Positions 1-12,286 of a stretch of DNA of 64,000 bases are shown piece after piece (within the stretch, counting starts at the first letter, position 1; every line of letters starts with the position of its first letter). The notes beneath the pieces were generated by a model. The model made no database searches, was not told where the DNA came from, and saw nothing but the letters and a program-made list of their open reading frames with translations. Position numbers and translations under genes: made by a program. This DNA comes from Wyeomyia smithii. Taxonomy: Eukaryota; Arthropoda; Insecta; Diptera; Culicidae. The stretch spans positions 31,105,506-31,169,505 of the forward strand of contig NC_073694.1 in assembly GCF_029784165.1 (NCBI RefSeq), written 5' to 3'.

Positions 1-2239
1 TCAGCGCAATAGTCGGAAGTGCGTTGAATTATTGCTAACAAACGGTGCTAATCCAAACACCCCGCAAGTGTATACCCAAACTCCGCTGCACGTAGCAGCG
101 TCTAATGGATTCGTAGACATTATGAAACTATTACTAGATCACGGCGCAGACGCTCGGTCGCAATACGGAAAGAAAAAGATCACGGCGCTACATTTGGCAT
201 CATCCGAGAACTACTTGGAATGTGTAGAACTACTGATTACGGCCGGAGCCGATATCGACGCTCGAAACCAAGACCAACAAACGCCGCTGCATTTGGCTTG
301 CCTTTCGCAGTGCCACGAAACGGTCACCTATCTGATAGAGCAGAAGGCAGATGTTCATGCGGTTTATCGGGACGGCCGAACGGCGCTGCATGCTTCCATC
401 GTGAAGGAATCTCGCTTCTGGGATTGCACGCTAAGTTTACTAAAGGCAAAGGTCGACGTTAATCGGGCGGACAACTTCGGCTACACACCGCTGCATATCG
501 CCGCACTAAACGAATTTAGCAGTTGCGCTTTTATGCTGATCGAGTACGGAGCAGATCTTACGGCCCGCACCAATGGAGGAGTTTCGGCCTTATCGTTCAT
601 TATACGGCGAACACCGGAGATTATTCCCAAGTTTATTGGCAAGCTGGATGCGGCAATCAGCGTAAATAGTATCAACGAGATTGGGGACGTTGACTGTGAG
701 ATCCGGTTAGACTTTCGTCCGCTGGTTCCCAACAATGATCGGGGCGAAACAGAGCTACTGCTGGCATTCATCGATGTCGGACAGCGGAGAATCCTAAAGC
801 ATCCCTTGTGTGAGACGTTTCTGCTGCTCAAGTGGAGACGGATACGAAAGTTTTTTCTGTTTAGTTTGTTCTACCATGGGCTATTTGTGCTGCTGTTTAC
901 GGTCTTCGTTCTAGGGGTGTACGTTAAGAAATGTCAAGGCGGGATGCAGACCTGCCAGACCGAGGCTTACGTTCCGGTCATCGGTTACGTGGTAATTTTT
1001 CTCAATTTACTTCTGATATCGAAGGAGATATTTCAGATTATGCATTGGTTTCTGGGTTACATCCGGTATTGGGAAAACTGGTTAGAACTTGCAACCGGAA
1101 CTGGGATATTTTTGTGCACTGTAAGGAAATGTTTCGTAATTCGTTCGAAACTAATCTAAAAAGTGTTTTGATTTTAGTTCAATCCTACCATAGAGATCAG
1201 CTCACATCCGACTTGGCAACATCACTTAGCAGCAATCGTTATCTTTCTTGCCTGGTTAGAGCTTATGATGCTGGTTGGGCGCTTTCCGATCTTTGGACTG
1301 TACGTTCAGATGTTTACGACGGTAGCAGTAAACTTCTCCAAATTCTTAATGGCCTATTGCTGTTTGCTGGTGGCATTCGGGTTGAGCTTCCGTGTGCTTT
1401 TCTCAGACTACAAAGCAAACAATGACATTTGGGCGAGTTTGTTAAAAACGATCGTCATGATGGCCGGCGAACTGGAGTTCGAAGACATGTTCTACAACGA
1501 TGACGTACAAATTAAATACCCAGGAACAGCCCATGTAATGTTTCTGGCCTTTGTGCTGCTAGTAACTGTCATCTTAACTAATCTTCTGGTTGGTTTAGCT
1601 GTTAGTGACATCCAAGGACTACAGCAATCTGCAGGACTGGACCGCTTATCGCGGCAAGCCGAACTTATATCCCGCTTAGAGGGTCTAATGTTTTCCAAGA
1701 TCCTCCGAAAGGTGCCGATAAGTTTGTGGGCTATTTTCCAGGAGATCGCGTTGCTCAAAACTTCCCCTCTGCGATTACACTTCCGTGTCAAACCGAACGA
1801 CCCCAGGGAGAAAAGGGTAAGTTTTCCACAATCACAATCGCGTTTCAGAATACTATAGTTCCGATTTCCCCAGATTCCGAAGGAGCTTATCACTTCAATC
1901 TACAAACTGGTAGCGGAGCGACGCGAACGAACCCAATCAATGAAGCGAAAGCGAACCCATCGCAATCTACAGACGTTCGAAGAGCGGCTGGAGGAAGACG
2001 ATTCGGTAACACTACGAAGGAAACGTTTTCAGAACCATCACAAAAATAGAACAGTGTCGGAAAACCCGTATTTACTGAAAACAGCACGAGCACCGGATCA
2101 AACCATAGGTTCAAAACCAATTTCGGTGCATGAACCACAGTGGAAGTCGTTCGCAGACGGACAAAAACAGATTCTAAAAAAATTGGATGACATGTCCCAA
2201 GAGATTGATGTACTTAAGGCGAAAATTAAATCTTCTTGA
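1..2239 (+). CDS. pyx: TRPA-type ankyrin-repeat cation channel, pyrexia-like (5' partial)
   Basis: Exons: <2..1120, 1178..1816, 1874..2239, all joins phase 0 with GT-AG introns of 57 bp each. The frame is open to the window edge, so the N-terminus is missing; 707 residues are visible. About six ankyrin repeats (TPLHVAA, TALHLAS, TPLHLAC, TALHASI, TPLHIAA cores) fill roughly residues 1-200. They are followed by a six-segment channel domain: S1 near FFLFSLFYHGLFVLL, S2 near VIGYVVIFLNLLLI, S3 interrupted by intron 1, S4 HLAAIVIFLAWLELM, S5 AYCCLLVAFGLSF, a pore loop MMAGELEFEDMF, and S6 MFLAFVLLVTVILTNLLVG. The C-terminus is basic and ends in a short heptad-like stretch. Family knowledge: insect TRPA channels (TRPA1, painless, pyrexia, water witch) are plasma-membrane cation channels for heat, irritant or humidity sensing. 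The TRPA class is secure. The choice of pyrexia over water witch is from memory of family sequences and is less sure. Confidence 0.85.
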
Positions 2240-2244
2240 TACAG

Positions 2245-2250
2245 AATAAA
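2245..2250 (+). terminator. poly(A) signal of the TRPA gene
   Basis: AATAAA lies 6 bp after the TGA stop of the channel gene. It falls inside what would be the intron following Coq6 exon 2 on the other strand. Confidence 0.5.
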
Positions 2251-2288
2251 ATTTTTTAAAAAATTATTACACATTGAACGGTACTTAC

Positions 2289-2961
2289 CAGTAACTCACA
2301 TTTCAACCGATTGCCATTGGCCAACCGAACGGTGCTCATATCCGCTCCATCACGAATCAGCCGGCACTCCTCCATTCGGGTGGAATACCTTATCTCCACG
2401 GAGCTCACAGTCTCCAGCTGCCGGTAGACACTGGCCAGCAGGACATCATTCTCAACAATCCAGGAAATGTTATCGGACAGATCGTCATAGTTAAACGTTA
2501 TCAGCGCATCCGAGCAGGCATCCCAAACTTGCATTTTAAGCACCGATTTCACGCGAGTCGCCTCGATTTCTGGCCAAGCGCCGATCGCTTTCATCAGCCG
2601 GTAGGTTCCTTTGCTGATGGCAGACACCCGATTGCTGTACGTTTCAGTTGAGCACGGTTTGAAACCGGCGGCTGCTTCTAGCAGTAAGGTTTTTCGGTCG
2701 GCCAAGCGGGGATTCTTTCCTGATTGGTCATAATCGTCATGTTGATCAATTTTAACATGAAGAAAATAAATTGAACTCACCCAATGAACAAGCCAGTGTT
2801 GTACCGACCATTCCTCCTCCGGCGATGATTATGTCGTAGAATTCGGCCGGTTGTTCAGTAGCGGATGGTTCCGCAGCTGTGCTCGACCATCGGTGCTGGC
2901 ACGCAATTATTCGTTGCGCGGTCATGCGAAGGCACATACTTCTTGCCATTATGAGGCTCAT
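2289..2961 (-). CDS. Coq6: Ubiquinone biosynthesis monooxygenase COQ6 (first two exons only)
   Basis: Exon 1 is 2961..2781 and exon 2 is 2719..2289, joined across a 61-bp GT-AG intron; 204 residues are visible. The N-terminus is basic and hydroxylated (MSLIMARSMCLRMTAQR), as expected of a mitochondrial presequence. It is followed by the FAD-binding Rossmann motif IIIAGGGMVGTTLACSLG, which the first intron splits. Downstream, TETYSNRVSAISKGTYRLM and the WDACSDALITF region fit the COQ6/UbiH flavoprotein hydroxylases. COQ6 hydroxylates the ring of ubiquinone precursors in the mitochondrial matrix. The family is about 460-480 residues, so more than half is absent. Exon 2 ends at a strong donor (CTG|GTAAGT, phase 0), and no further exon is visible to the left before or within the TRPA gene. 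Either the 3' exons lie left of the window, or the gene is truncated. Confidence 0.85.
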
Positions 2962-4496
2962 TTTTGAGATATTTCACTAATGCGTGTTGATAATCACTTT
3001 TTTTTCGCAAAATGTTCTAGCAATATTGTAAACAAATGGCTGTCAATTTTTTTTCCCGATGCCCAGGGGTTTGATAAATTTAGGAACAGACGGTCGTGCT
3101 AAGTGCATGTTCATCCCCAGCAGCAGAAAACTTTAATGCATAATTTTTTTCACAATAGAGATAAGTGACTTTTCACCTACGCACACAAGTAAACGTGTAA
3201 ACCCGTGTAAAGTTGCTTTTGTTTCTTCCAACCAGGCTTCTTCCGTTCTCTTGATTTTTGTCCAAATTTCCCTTTCTACCTGCCAAACCCCTTGGAGAAC
3301 TAGACTTTCTCTCACACAGAGTGAGTAATTATCCACATTTAGGCGTAGAGTATTTTAGCCGCAGAGTTCCTTTTCACTCTTTATCATCACGTGTTAGAGA
3401 TAAACCTTTATTTGCTCTCTCAGTTTAAGAGGGAGTAGTTTTCGTTAGCTTCTCCTTTACTAGAAGAGAAGTTGGCCAAATATCAAAACATTTAGGTTTC
3501 ATTCAGGTTCGAATTTTGTATTCTAGGAAGATTCACAACTCACCATGGGTGCGTATTCTGCAGAAAGTTCGATTTTATACTGTTTTTGCCGCACTCCAGA
3601 GCGATGAGAACGGTAACGCAATGCTCAGTTGGTCGTCGAGCAATTTATTTCATTTTTCTTGCGTGCGCGGATGCTCTGTCAAATTAGGAGCGTTTTTTTC
3701 GTCAGAGAAACTATTACTCTGCGCTCTCTCTACAGCAGATGGTGTGATGCACATTGAATGTAAGCTTGCAGTTGTTAAGAGGGAAGAAAACTGTTTCTCT
3801 TTAAGATGAAGATGAGCAAATCAAAGCCTGCTTCCAACCTGTAAATCATCGCATCTCGTTGCTTCGACTTTTATCACCATTTCATTCATTCACCATTCAC
3901 CATTTTTGGTCGATTATATTTAGCGCCTTCTTCCGAATTCTGATCACGAATGAGAAAATTTATTCAGAAACAAGTTTAAAACATATAATGAGTGTTCAAC
4001 TGAATATTTGTCCAGCTGCTAAAAACATAGCATTGCAAACAGCTATTTATAAATATTTTCCCCAACTAGTGGCACCAACAAATTCGTACGTAAAAAGGTC
4101 TTTTGGGTTGTTCAGCTATATCAGTTTTTCATTCATCTGAAAGAGCTGTATTTTGTAAACAAAACGTGAGCATAGTTTGAATTTCCAAGCGATGTGAAAA
4201 TCTCATACAAAATTTTCAATTTTTCACGCGTGTGAAATACGCAAATTCTTGAAATTTTATTTCGCTTAAAACTGTGCTTCAGAAGCATACAAATAAACCT
4301 ATATGAGAATATAAGCATTTAAAGAGCTGTATTAAAGAAACTTCGACGAGAAGCATGTCTCATTTAAAATACGTGGGTGAGTCGAATCGACTCGTCTTTT
4401 GTAGTAGGGTCCAAAATTTTATAAAAGCGCATAAACTCATTTTTTTATAAAAGAACTCTATCTATTGTTGGTTGACTTCTGCCATAGTTCCTAACT
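2962..4496. other. Intergenic, no gene seen
   Basis: Stretch upstream of Coq6. It is AT-rich, with no splice-compatible coding signal on either strand. 4107-4125 carries GGGTTGTTCAGCTATAT, which recurs at about 31562, so part of it is probably an old repeat. Nothing else can be supported. Confidence 0.4.
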
Positions 4497-4737
4497 ACCG
4501 TGACTGCAAGTTATTCCGCGCAGCACATTTTTCTGCGCACTCATACTAAAAAACTGTTTTTCAACAGTAAATTTTACTAAAACATACCTAATTTCTGTAC
4601 TATCATAGTAGGCTATGCTATGCACACGGTAGAGCACACAAATTAGTTGTGTTTTAGTGAAATTTACTGTTGAAAAATAGATTTTTTATGATGAGTGCGG
4701 AAACAATGTGTTGCGCGGAATTACCCGCAGTCACGGT
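4497..4737. mobile_element. Non-autonomous inverted-repeat element (MITE)
   Basis: The arms ACCGTGACTGC...ATTCCGCGC and GCGCGGAATT...GCAGTCACGGT mirror each other across about 110 bp per side. They include the internal pairs CAACAGTAAATTTTACTAAAAC and GTTTTAGTGAAATTTACTGTTG. There is no coding capacity. A clear target duplication was not found, so the superfamily is open. Confidence 0.65.
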
Positions 4738-4991
4738 GTCTATTAGTAAGATGCTACAGACGGTGTTATATACAGATGCGCAAAGAGAAAAGTAGTAAAT
4801 ATGGCAACCTTTGAAAATATCATATTTTAAACATTAAACTTTTTTTTTGACAGAAATTTTCTGTCAATTGGGTTAAATTTCGTGTGGCTTTCCGTACGAA
4901 CTGGAAAGTATAATGAAATTTCGAAATTTTCAAAAATATATTTGCAATTTTAAACAACTATTACAATTACAATAATATATTTGCAATTTTT

Positions 4992-5746
4992 TTGGTTTAA
5001 AACCTGAAACAATATTGAAACGTCTCAAATATTTACTTTATATCTCTCCTATAGAATGTTGATATAAACAGGACGAAGTGTCGTGTTTGATGTCGTATTA
5101 TTAGGTTTTGTTGTTCGCTCTTGTACCTATTGTGACCATTGATTAAAACCTTGAGGAAAATGCGGTACAAGGAGTACATTCTTACAGTTTTTTCTATAAA
5201 TTAGACAAGCTGTTGGTTTAAAACATTACCAAAAAAGCTGTGGAAATTACCGACTTGTCGGTGAGGGGTTTCACAAGCCGTTCGGTACTTTTCGGAAACA
5301 CCCAAGATTTTACCGAACGAGATTGTTCCACCACATACTTACAATATTTCTAGTTTTGATTGCACCACTCGTACACTTAAAACAACACCGAATTCGGTAA
5401 AATTTCATCGGAAACTCAACTGCTGGACATTCGGTGAAATTTTCGGTGTTTCCGAAAATTACCGAACAGATTATAAAACCACTCACCGACAATTCGGTAA
5501 TTTCCACAGCTTTTTGGTAATGTTTTAAACCAACAGCTTGTCCAATTTACCGAAAAACTGTAAAAATGTACTTCTTGTACAACATTTTTCCCAAGGTTTT
5601 AATCAATGGGTACAATAAGTACAAGAGCGAACAACAAAACCTAATAATACGGCATCAAACACGACACTTCGTCCTGTTTATCTTGACACCCTATAGGAGA
5701 GATATTTAGTAAATATTTGAGACGTTTTAATATTGTTTTAAACCAA
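4992..5746. mobile_element. Long fold-back element, 755 bp
   Basis: Starts TTGGTTTAAAAC and ends GTTTTAAACCAA. The two halves are inverted copies almost to the centre: paired blocks include TATCTCTCCTATAG / CTATAGGAGAGATA, AGGACGAAGTGTCGTGTTTGA / its complement, and AAGCTGTGGAAATTACCGA / its complement. The interior repeats short ACCGAATTCGGT-like palindromes. No ORF of note. A diverged relative of the CGGTAA-rich interior appears at about 9175-9360. Confidence 0.7.
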
Positions 5747-5983
5747 CTGACAAAACTAAAGACATGATTTTCACAAGATTAAAAGACAAATTTGAAAATC
5801 AACGAAAAATTAATGTGGTTTATTAAATACCACGGGGCGTATGACATCGTATATTGGACAGACTAGTAAATTTTTAAAGAAAATATTAGACCAACACAAA
5901 AGTGACAATAAATCTAAAGGTGTAGGGAACACGGAACCAAGGGTGACATTGCGCATTTCGTTTCGAGTAACTCGAACAAAACT

Positions 5984-6435
5984 AATAATGTCGTTTTCGT
6001 TTTCGCGGTGCAGCTACACTCAAACGACACTTTTGACACCGAAAATGTTTTATTTGATTTTTCGTGCTACCCTTTTTTTGTCTCTCCCTACACTTTTTCT
6101 GTCACTGATGACACCCGAAAAAAGCAGAGTGTACTGTAGGAAGTTACCAACACATTCACACGTATGTGTCAAAACTGGTTTGTTTTGGTTTTCGTTTCAC
6201 GTGGTAAATTGTCAGGTAAATTTTTTCTCAGCACATTTGCGAGATGGACATATGAAATGGAAACGAGACAAATGACGACAATGACGAATGCGATAATGAC
6301 CAAAACAAAACGAATTGACAGCTATCCCATTATTACGCATACCAATGCAATGACACTGAAAATGTTTTATTTGAAGCTGCAAAGTATAGCACGGAAAAAG
6401 GGTAGCTACACCGCGAAAACAAAAACGACATTATT
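5984..6435. mobile_element. MITE with ~35-bp terminal inverted repeats
   Basis: AATAATGTCGTTTTCGTTTT followed by CGCGGTGCAGCTAC at the left is matched in reverse at the right by GTAGCTACACCGCG and then AACAAAAACGACATTATT. Inside, TTGACACCGAAAATGTTTTATTTGA and TGACACTGAAAATGTTTTATTTGA form a further pair in direct orientation. There is no coding content. The true ends may lie further out, because partial mirror similarity continues to about 5940 and 6570. Confidence 0.55.
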
Positions 6436-7582
6436 TTTTTCGACTTGGCGGGTTAGATGAGCCGAAGGACAAGTGACAATGACAGCTCATTTTGAGCTTA
6501 AAGCAAAACTGGCAGTATGTGACGTACTCGAAAATAGTGAAAATCGTTCGAATCGAGCTGCGCAATGCAACCCCAGTACAACATACAATAAATGAGGAAC
6601 ATATTTTCAATTTTTGAAAACAAGAATTTTAGATGAAATAACCAAAACTGACTCAAGGCTCATTTCGGAAACCTTTTATATAAAAATTGAAGGAGAAGAA
6701 AATACTTTCAACCTACAACGTGACTCGACAAAATTCCGATCTGCCTACAACGAGTTGTTCGAAACATTAAAACAATAAGATCTGACAGCAATCGAAAGTA
6801 AGAGAGAAGGAAAAAACAGATAGATAGAACGCCGGTATAACGTTTTTTTTTTTTGGTTAAATTTAAATCGAGAATTGTAATTCAATGTTATTTTGGAATC
6901 CACTGAGGACGACCGAAAAAAAAATATAAAGAAGGTCAAAACGTTCGGAAATAATTGCCTTTTAGGTCTGCTTTTCACCGAAAACTGTCGATTATCCAAA
7001 CAAGCGGTGATGATCCCAAAGAAATAAAATTACTTACAAAACTTAATTGTCTCATGAATCCTAATAATAAATAATAATCTCTGTTTTCAAACAATTTTTG
7101 AATGCTTTTTTTTTTGAAAAAGTGGACTTGTACTTAAGTTTTAGTGATGGTTGTGTCCAACGTTCAAATGAAGCGATTGTTGTGTCCACGCGAGAAGTTT
7201 GAAACATTGTTTCTAGTACTCGAACAATTTCGTGATTACACGAAAACCGTCAAATAAATTTATCCTCATTTCTATGTAATAAAATCGCTTTTTGCGGATG
7301 CGTAGAGCTGGAAACTAGAGTTAAAGTATTTTTTATTTTTTCTTGAATATGCTGTTATATAGACGGCAAGTGAAATAGTATGGATAAATCAAATTTCTAT
7401 TTTGATTTAGGCTGATACAAATTTCGAATTCTTTTTATGTACAAGGTTATCAAGTTAGCAAAGGGGGTGACAAAAAAACAAATAACACCGAGACGAAAAA
7501 AAAAGAAATTTCTTTGATAAGAGTTTGTGTGCAAGTTATGACGTTTGTAACTTGCACTCAAATAAATGTTGAAAAATAACAC

Positions 7583-7606
7583 TTTATTATTATTATTATT
7601 ATTTAT
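7583..7606. repeat. (TTA)n microsatellite
   Basis: About seven consecutive TTA/TAT units. It lies just inside a short inverted pair GGCAAGTGAAATA (7365-7377) / TATTTCACTTGCC (7604-7616), which may be the ends of a small MITE. Confidence 0.7.
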
Positions 7607-8109
7607 TTCACTTGCCTTTTGACGACACTCTCGCTGTCACTAGACTTGTTCATTGCTAAATTAAGCATTTATGCTGTCGGAAAACCAAAAAAATGAATAA
7701 AACGGTATGAGCTTTTTTTTCTTCCCCTTCCAATATTCAAGATTTTTGAAGGGGGGGGGGGGCATAAGATGAAAATAAAATTTGTAACGGCCTTATTAGA
7801 AAAATAAAAACTAAGCATACTGCTTTGACAAAATACCAACAGTCACTTGAAACTTTTGTGCGTTCAAATTCATGTGTGTTTCATTTTTTTGAGCTCAATT
7901 CTTTCACGATACAGCCTGGTACTTATTTCTATAATAAATTGAATACAATTAAATTCACTTCAATTCTTTCGAATTGTTTCACAACTTCGATGCATGGGTT
8001 CCCAGTTCCCAGTTTTAGAGGTAAAAAAATTCTAATATGAAAAAATGCAACGGATACCATTTTTTTCCTTTTTCTACTTATAAAACATATTTTTCTCAAA
8101 TCGTTGTTT

Positions 8110-8645
8110 TAGGTACAAACAACTATGTCCAAGTTGGCACAAAAAGACAATCCCAGCGACTACGAGGGTCATCTGCAGTGGATCCGGGCATGTGTGCTTC
8201 AAGTACACATGTTTCTACCTGACAAAGCTGAATTAACATACAGGAAAGCTTTGAAGTTAATAAAATCTGTCACTAAGAGATTTTGAGGTTGTCGAAATAA
8301 AAGCCGTAACAAAAGTATTCCTAAAGCTCGGAGCACAGCCCAGCTTCCCTCCAGAATTCTGGTCTACAAGTTCGAATACGTTGAATGATGTAGCAAGAAC
8401 ATCCAATAACATCGAGGGATATCACAACAAATTTAGTTCGCTCCTGAGAGACGACGGTGATTTGAAATTTTAGGCTGTACTCGGTGCATTCAAGGATGAG
8501 GAGCAATCGTCATCTGCTGAATATCTACGATATCTGCAAGGAGAAGCCACTGTCAGACGTCGTTGCAAAAAGGTTGCCAGTAGAGAGACCAAATTAAAAG
8601 AAATTACAGCAATAGATGTGTACAATACGCCGTTAGAGGACCAAA
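8110..8645 (+). pseudogene. Decayed MULE-type transposase fragment
   Basis: Broken into at least two frames. The first part reads VLQVHMFLPDKAELTYRKAL. After a stop and frame change it reads KVFLKLGAQPSFPPEFW, then ARTSNNIEGYHNKFSSLL, then DGDLKF followed by a stop. The last pieces match the C-terminal part of Mutator-like (MULE) transposases and FLYWCH-associated relatives, where a W, then R-T-N-N-x-x-E-G-x-H-x-x-F, then an aromatic-ended segment are typical. No terminal inverted repeats were found around it. The MULE call is from pattern recognition of this motif. Confidence 0.55.
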
Positions 8646-8889
8646 TTTTGACAATTGCATTGTTGTTACAAAATAGTTGAATGATTTTTTTACAGTTATT
8701 AAAAATAGTTGATAGTTGTATTTTATTTCTATAACATAACAATTTTTGCTAATTGAAATTTCTTAATTATTTAGAATGTGAACAATATAATAACTGAATA
8801 CAAATGTTTTTTTTTCGGGTTACGGTGGTTCTGAAAAATAATGTTCTCGACATTAATGCATTCTAGGGAACGTTTTTCTGGTAATTAAT

Positions 8890-9121
8890 ACCGCAGACAG
8901 ACGGCCAAACTGAGCTACAAACTTGCGTAGAGACTTTAGACTAACAATTCGTAACCAGATAGCGCTACTAGTGACGCCAGCCTCGTACACCAGCGAAACA
9001 AAAATTATTGTAGCAATAAGGTCACCGCTAGTGTACAAGCGATTTATAATGCAAATCTCTTTAAAAAATTACACGGAATTTTCGATCAATGTTGTTTTTG
9101 CTTGAACGTCTGTCTGTGCTA
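8890..9121. mobile_element. Short MITE with CAGACAGACG ends
   Basis: ACCGCAGACAGACGG on the left is the reverse complement, with two or three mismatches, of CGTCTGTCTGTGCT on the right, and TA dinucleotides lie at both ends. This suggests a Tc1/mariner-type non-autonomous element. The interior is non-coding. Confidence 0.5.
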
Positions 9122-9620
9122 GTACTTCATTTTCTGGGAAATGGTTTTCTAGGAAAAGTCGGACAAGCTAGTTTCACAGACTGTTCGGTAAAAAGCTATA
9201 CAGATTTCGGTGAATGTACAATTAAGTAAATATTCCGATAAAAATTGACGAAATTACGGTAAAAATTATAGTTATTACAGAACAGTCGTTGATTAAATGC
9301 TGTTTTGCAAGAACACCGATATAATTACACTGTATTGATGAATTATTGTAAAATTATCACCGAAAGATTTTTTTGATTAACCCTTTAACGGACCGAGGCT
9401 AAAAACATGTCATTAAGTTTTATTTCTTATTTCTGGCGAAACTTACAATGACAACAAAACTCAAAAAAGACTAACAAAAATTTAAATCTTAATTAACGAT
9501 TCAACAATATATTTGTCATCTAAATATGCTAATAAAAGCAAATTTGCTCTAACTTCGCCCATGTTACACATAAAACTTGAATTTCAGTCGCTTTACATTG
9601 TATTTTCGAAAATTTGTTGT

Positions 9621-9736
9621 TTCGCCCTTTACTATGCGCCGTTCCAAATCTGCTCGAGAGTATCGCCCTTTACTTTGCCCCTTATTTTGATCGCCCTCAA
9701 CTATGCGCCTTTTTCGATTTGCTCGACAGTATCACC
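9621..9736. repeat. Left part of a CGCCCTTTA tandem array
   Basis: Units read roughly TATCGCCCTTTACTATGCGCC followed by a CTGCTCGASAG-like tail, period about 41 bp (starts near 9621, 9661 and 9690). The same unit resumes on the far side of the P-element-like insertion at 13818-13905, and degenerate CGCCCTT motifs continue to about 14190. The array was evidently continuous before the insertion. Confidence 0.7.
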
Positions 9737-10093
9737 ACATATATAAGACATACGTAACACTGGCGTTTTTTTTCTGGTACACGTTGCCCCATAGTACTCT
9801 GTGCCTCGTCCTGTCCAACTGGTCGACAAATAATGAACAAAACGAATTTTCTTTTCTCGGTTTTATCTAAGAGAAGAGTGGCCAAGATGTTACCCGGTTT
9901 GCTCCAGGTTTTTTGCTCCAAATGTGATTGGCTGATTTTGACAGCACGCGTGTGTGACAATATTCCAAATGGGTTCAGTTTGCCGTGTTGCTAAACAGCT
10001 GGTGTTGGACCCAATCATTGTGCAAGTGAAACTAGAACATTGTGGAAACAATTTTGTTTTTATTGCGGCAAATAAAAGGAAAAACGGATTCGA

Positions 10094-12286
10094 ATGAAGT
10101 GCCAAGCGTTTGATTGTAAAAGCTACTGAGGTTCCGGTCTGGGCATTAGATTTTATCGATTTCCCAATGATGCAGAAGCCTATCGACAGTGGCTAAAAAT
10201 ATGCGTGGAATCTGAAAAAGATATTCCAAATTTGAAAATCTCACGCAATAGTCGAATATGCAGTGTAGGTATTTCTTTTCATTAAGATATAGTTTATTTA
10301 GTTGTTCGTTGTAGATTCACTTTCCGAACGGCATCAAAAAAAAAAACCCGGACGGTTCAATTAATATACCGTCATCTTCTTTTTGCAATGACAATAAACC
10401 TCAGGAAAAAGAAGAAGTTGATGAATGTAGAAGTATGTTACGTTTAAGGAAACAAGTGTCTGCATTAAGAAGGTGCGTTATGCATTTTTATGATTTTATT
10501 ACTACATTAAAGAACTCATAGGTCTCGGAGCAATTGGAAAATGAAATATTTGAGCAAATTGTCAAAACTACCTGAAAAAAAAATATTTCGTACCGAGCAG
10601 CTCAAGCTTCTTTCGGGAGAAGTGAAACGAGTATATAAATGGAGCAGTGAAACTATAGTTGAGAGTCTTCAAATACATTTCGCTTGTCATGGGGGTTACA
10701 AAAAACTAATACAAAAAGGATACCCGTTCCCCTCAACGAGAACACTCAGAAGGCAACTTGAAGATCTCAATTTCAATCCAGGTATTTATGTTAGTTCGTC
10801 GAAAATCTATAACCCTAATTGCGGAAAAAACATTTATCGCAGGAGTTTTGGAGGATATTTTCACGATGTTTCAATATAAAATTTCATCGATGTCAAAAAA
10901 TGAACTGGATTGCGGTATCATTCTTGATGAAATGAGCACCGAGGAGGCACGCGAATTTTGTCTGAATAGAAAACAGTTGATCGGAACTACAACTTTGCCG
11001 ATTTCAAACACATTGGCCAGTAAAGCATTAGTTTAAATGCTTGTAGGAATTTCCTCAAGATGGAAACAAGTTGTCGGGTACGATCATACTGGTAGTTCAA
11101 TCCCGGGGCACGTACTGAAAGATAGAGTCATAGAAATAATTGGTCGAGCGGAATCGATTGGCTTGCGAGTTCAGTTTTTAACCTCTGATTCAGGTTCTGA
11201 AAACCAGAGGCTGTGAAGAGATTTGGGAATGGATATAGGTCGGTCTAAAGTATCTAACAGTATACCAGTGCCGCATCCTATCGATAAATCGCGCAAGCTG
11301 GAGCTCGTACCAGATCCAGTACATGTTTTTAAGAACATGGTACATAGGTGGATCAACAATGTCTTCTTAGTTCTTCCCGCGTGGTACGTTGAGTGCAAAA
11401 AGCTTTCTACGAACATAGTTCATCGCAATAGAGGACATTGCTCTTTGGTACAACATGATGACCAATCGTAATGAGAATACTGCTCTCAGTGAGGACAATC
11501 CTAAACACTATCAATATGTCGTCGAACATCTACAGCATGTATCTCGTCTCATATACGACGTGTTGGTTGGTGAAAATAGTCGTTGGAAGCCTTGGCAGGC
11601 AGGAGTTAACATTTGCTCCTACGCAATAATCCGATTGTCCAAAGAATTGCTGAACAACGGACACAAAACGATTATCACTGGTCGATTCGATCAAAATTGC
11701 CTAGAAAGCCTTTTCTCCCTGGTTCGGTATAAACAGAAACGACCAACTTCGCTTCAGTTTTCTCAGCACCTGAAAACAATAGCTTTGTCTCAATACATGG
11801 CACCGGTTTTATCTTCATCATATGAATTTGATGATTGGATTGACCGATATCATTAGTAAACGCAAAAATATTAAAAAAGGAAATAACCCCGACAACTCTT
11901 TACTGCAATTGGGAGCAATTTGTGAGTTGATTAATCCTACTTACTTCATTGAGCTGGATTATGAAACATTAATTTTTGAAGCATCCAATTACTTCGACAA
12001 ATCGGAACAACAGGCATTATACCATATATCAGGATATATACCGGGTAAAATTCGCAGGAATACATTGGCATGCAGGTCATGTTTCGACAAATTGCTAATT
12101 TCTAAGAAGATTCCCGAGCAACACTCTATATTCTCTCGCATACGGGCCAGGACAGCTGGTAATGCAACTTCTCGTTTCGTATCTGAACGGAATGGAAGTT
12201 TTGTATCGAAACGTGAAAGCAAGCTTTCCTCCACAAACAAACAATTTACCCTTGATTTTGCAACAGGAATTAAGTGTTTTACCTAA
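10094..12286 (+). pseudogene. P-element/THAP9-like transposase, inactivated
   Basis: The start codon at 10094 opens a THAP zinc-finger-like domain: MKCQAFDCKSY, then IRFYRFP, then a tryptophan and ICS|IHF. A stop codon lies after codon 11 and an intron-like gap at 10265-10314 (GT..AG). A second intron-like gap ends at 10521. The next exon (LLSGEVKRVYKWSSETIVES, YPFPSTRTLRRQLEDLNF) is typical of the region before the P-element catalytic domain. After a frameshift near 10820 the frame reads GVLEDIFTMFQ and ILDEMSTEEA (first catalytic acid). A stop at 11034, then SDSGSENQRL with a stop, then VPDPVHVFKNMVHRW, and finally TGRFDQNCLESLFSLVRYKQ close the domain. At least three in-frame stops and several frame changes make it a relic. 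Confidence 0.8.

Noticed and set aside
3516..3809. 97-codon plus-strand frame upstream of Coq6
   Set aside because: Random-looking composition, no domain, no splice partners; chance frame in intergenic DNA.
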